From Plectosphaerella cucumerina (taxonomy: Eukaryota; Ascomycota; Sordariomycetes; Glomerellales; Plectosphaerellaceae), in NCBI GenBank assembly GCA_020746995.1, contig JAGPXD010000002.1:372001-436000 (forward strand): a stretch of DNA of 64,000 bases. Direction: 5' to 3'. Shown here one piece after another: positions 62,782 through 64,000 of this stretch. The number at the start of each line of letters is the position of its first letter. Position 1 is the first letter of the stretch. Position numbers and translations under genes: made by a program. A model generated the notes under the pieces. The model made no database searches. It was not told the origin of the DNA and was given only the letters and a program-made list of their open reading frames with translations.

Positions 62782-64000
62782 GACTGTCGGGCTCTATTTT
62801 TCTTTTTCTTCTTCAAACCCACCCGCAATCGGAAAAAAAGGGGTTCGGGCACGTGCTCTACTTTTGTGTGTATGGAATACCTGGCGCGGGTTGCATCTAC
62901 GGTTCGGAATAGGCAGGCGGGCAGGCGTTAGGAATTGTATTACTCCGGTTGCGGGCTGTACCCGTACGGGTCTGCCGCGGATGGGCGACAAATGCCATCA
63001 AGTTGCGACAGCATATAGCAGAATAACAGTGCAAACAAGTTCAGTACATGGCGGGGGCAGGGAGCCTTCTTGGTTATTGCTTTCAGGGATCTGGGTGCAG
63101 CGACTGCCAGGTCAGTGGCATCTTCGGTGTGAAGAGCAGGCCGTGCACAGTGTCATGATGTCTTTCAGATGATTGTTCAGAAACCTGAAGAACAAGAGGC
63201 ACAGTGTGGTACAGTGCAGGTGACGCATATCAAACACTGTACCGCGATAGTCGCCATGCACCCAGCCACGAAAGAACGTCGAAACTCGCAGCAGTCACAG
63301 ATGCCACCACCACAATAGCATGAGAATTTGCTGAGCTTGTGGCGTGTCTGATTCCAGTGACAGAGTTCCCAGACAGTCAGTCATCCGTTCAATCCGGGTC
63401 AGGCTCATCAAATATCTTTTTGCCGTTCCTCGTCCAGTCGTGCGTGCCTTATCCCCTAGAATCCTGTAAACCTCTTTGAGCGCCTCGGCAGAGATCACCA
63501 ACTGCAGAGGTATACTGGTATTTGACCTTTATACCGATACAAACTGGAGTTGACATTCGAATGATTCGATCATCACGGGTTCCTTGGGAAGGGACGCTAA
63601 AGAGCACGCTAACCCCAATCCGATATCCGTAGTAAACCCGACCACCACAGCACCCCGGCCCCATCCTGACCCTGCTTGCCTACTTCCTCCACTGTCGCAT
63701 CAACAGGTTGGGCATCCATCCATCCAGACAGAGACCCCTCCTCGCATCCTGCAAAGGACTCCTGCATCTCCTGCATCTGCATCGCCCGCGCCTCCTAGAC
63801 GAGGGCGGACGACGTCTTGACCGCCTCGGGACACATTGCGCACTGCGCAGTCGTGAACCCCGCGCTCTTACCCTGCCTTCGAGTCCTGCCTCTCAAGTTG
63901 GCTCGGTCGCGTGGCGTTGGTACTGGATCTGACTTGACCTGGCGCGTCATCTGGCTCGCCGCCACTATATCGTTCCGAACCAGGACTGCTTTTCCTTCCT
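62782..64000. other. 3' flank of the carrier gene to the window end
   Basis: These 1.2 kb contain the carrier 3' UTR and DNA leading out of the window. One CACGTG hexamer lies at 62850-62855. Short open frames near 63584-63932 are low-complexity. No gene start is identified with confidence. Confidence 0.55.

Noticed and set aside
1..64000. CRISPR arrays, insertion sequences, retroelements or RIP-degraded AT islands
   Set aside because: I saw no regularly spaced repeats, reverse-transcriptase or transposase motifs, terminal repeats, or strongly AT-rich blocks.

Overview
The window is nuclear DNA of a filamentous ascomycete (Pezizomycotina). A Sordariomycete is most likely, but this is inferred from gene content and style and was not tested by alignment. 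The signs are short introns (mostly 48-135 nt, GT-AG with CTAAC/CTGAC branch sites), GC-rich coding sequence, genes densely packed on both strands, and single-copy fungal genes such as a NUC-2/Pho81 protein, a Hda1 deacetylase with an Arb2 domain, Agd3, a Pex14/Pex33-type peroxin and a Coa1-family factor. I see 22 protein genes and one tRNA gene. I see no transposons, CRISPR arrays or bacterial-style operons.

Layout. 0-5.5 kb: the 3' end of a siderophore-type NRPS (NPS6/SidD architecture), convergent with a secreted Agd3-type polysaccharide deacetylase. 6.8-12.4 kb: a Gag1-like clamp (DUF4050-type) protein and the INO80 subunit Ies2, both on the minus strand. 14-19.6 kb: a Pex14/Pex33-like peroxin with an apparent 1-nt frameshift, convergent with a 1356-residue chromodomain protein. 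21-30.4 kb, all plus strand: Rab11/Ypt3, Brx1, an F-box protein and class II histone deacetylase Hda1. 31.6-36.5 kb: an SR-rich protein, a tiny three-exon TMEM14 gene and a mucin-like single-pass membrane protein. 39.1 kb: an intron-containing tRNA-Ser(UGA). 40.2-49.4 kb: a SKG6-like membrane protein, the DEAH helicase DHX35, and a Cue5-like ubiquitin-binding autophagy receptor. 52.1-55.8 kb: NUC-2/Pho81, whose start codon is split by an intron. 56-62.8 kb: a four-TM orphan, COA1, mitoribosomal uL3m, a small LYR-like protein and a mitochondrial carrier, giving a local run of mitochondrial genes.

No single pathway unites the window. Loose functional groups are extracellular iron/polysaccharide biology (first 5.5 kb), chromatin (Ies2, chromodomain protein, Hda1) and mitochondria (last 7 kb). 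Splice sites were assigned by eye from consensus signals, reading phase and protein-family continuity. All multi-exon models except the peroxin close in frame. Long intergenic stretches (up to 2.8 kb) look like promoters and leaders rather than missed genes.
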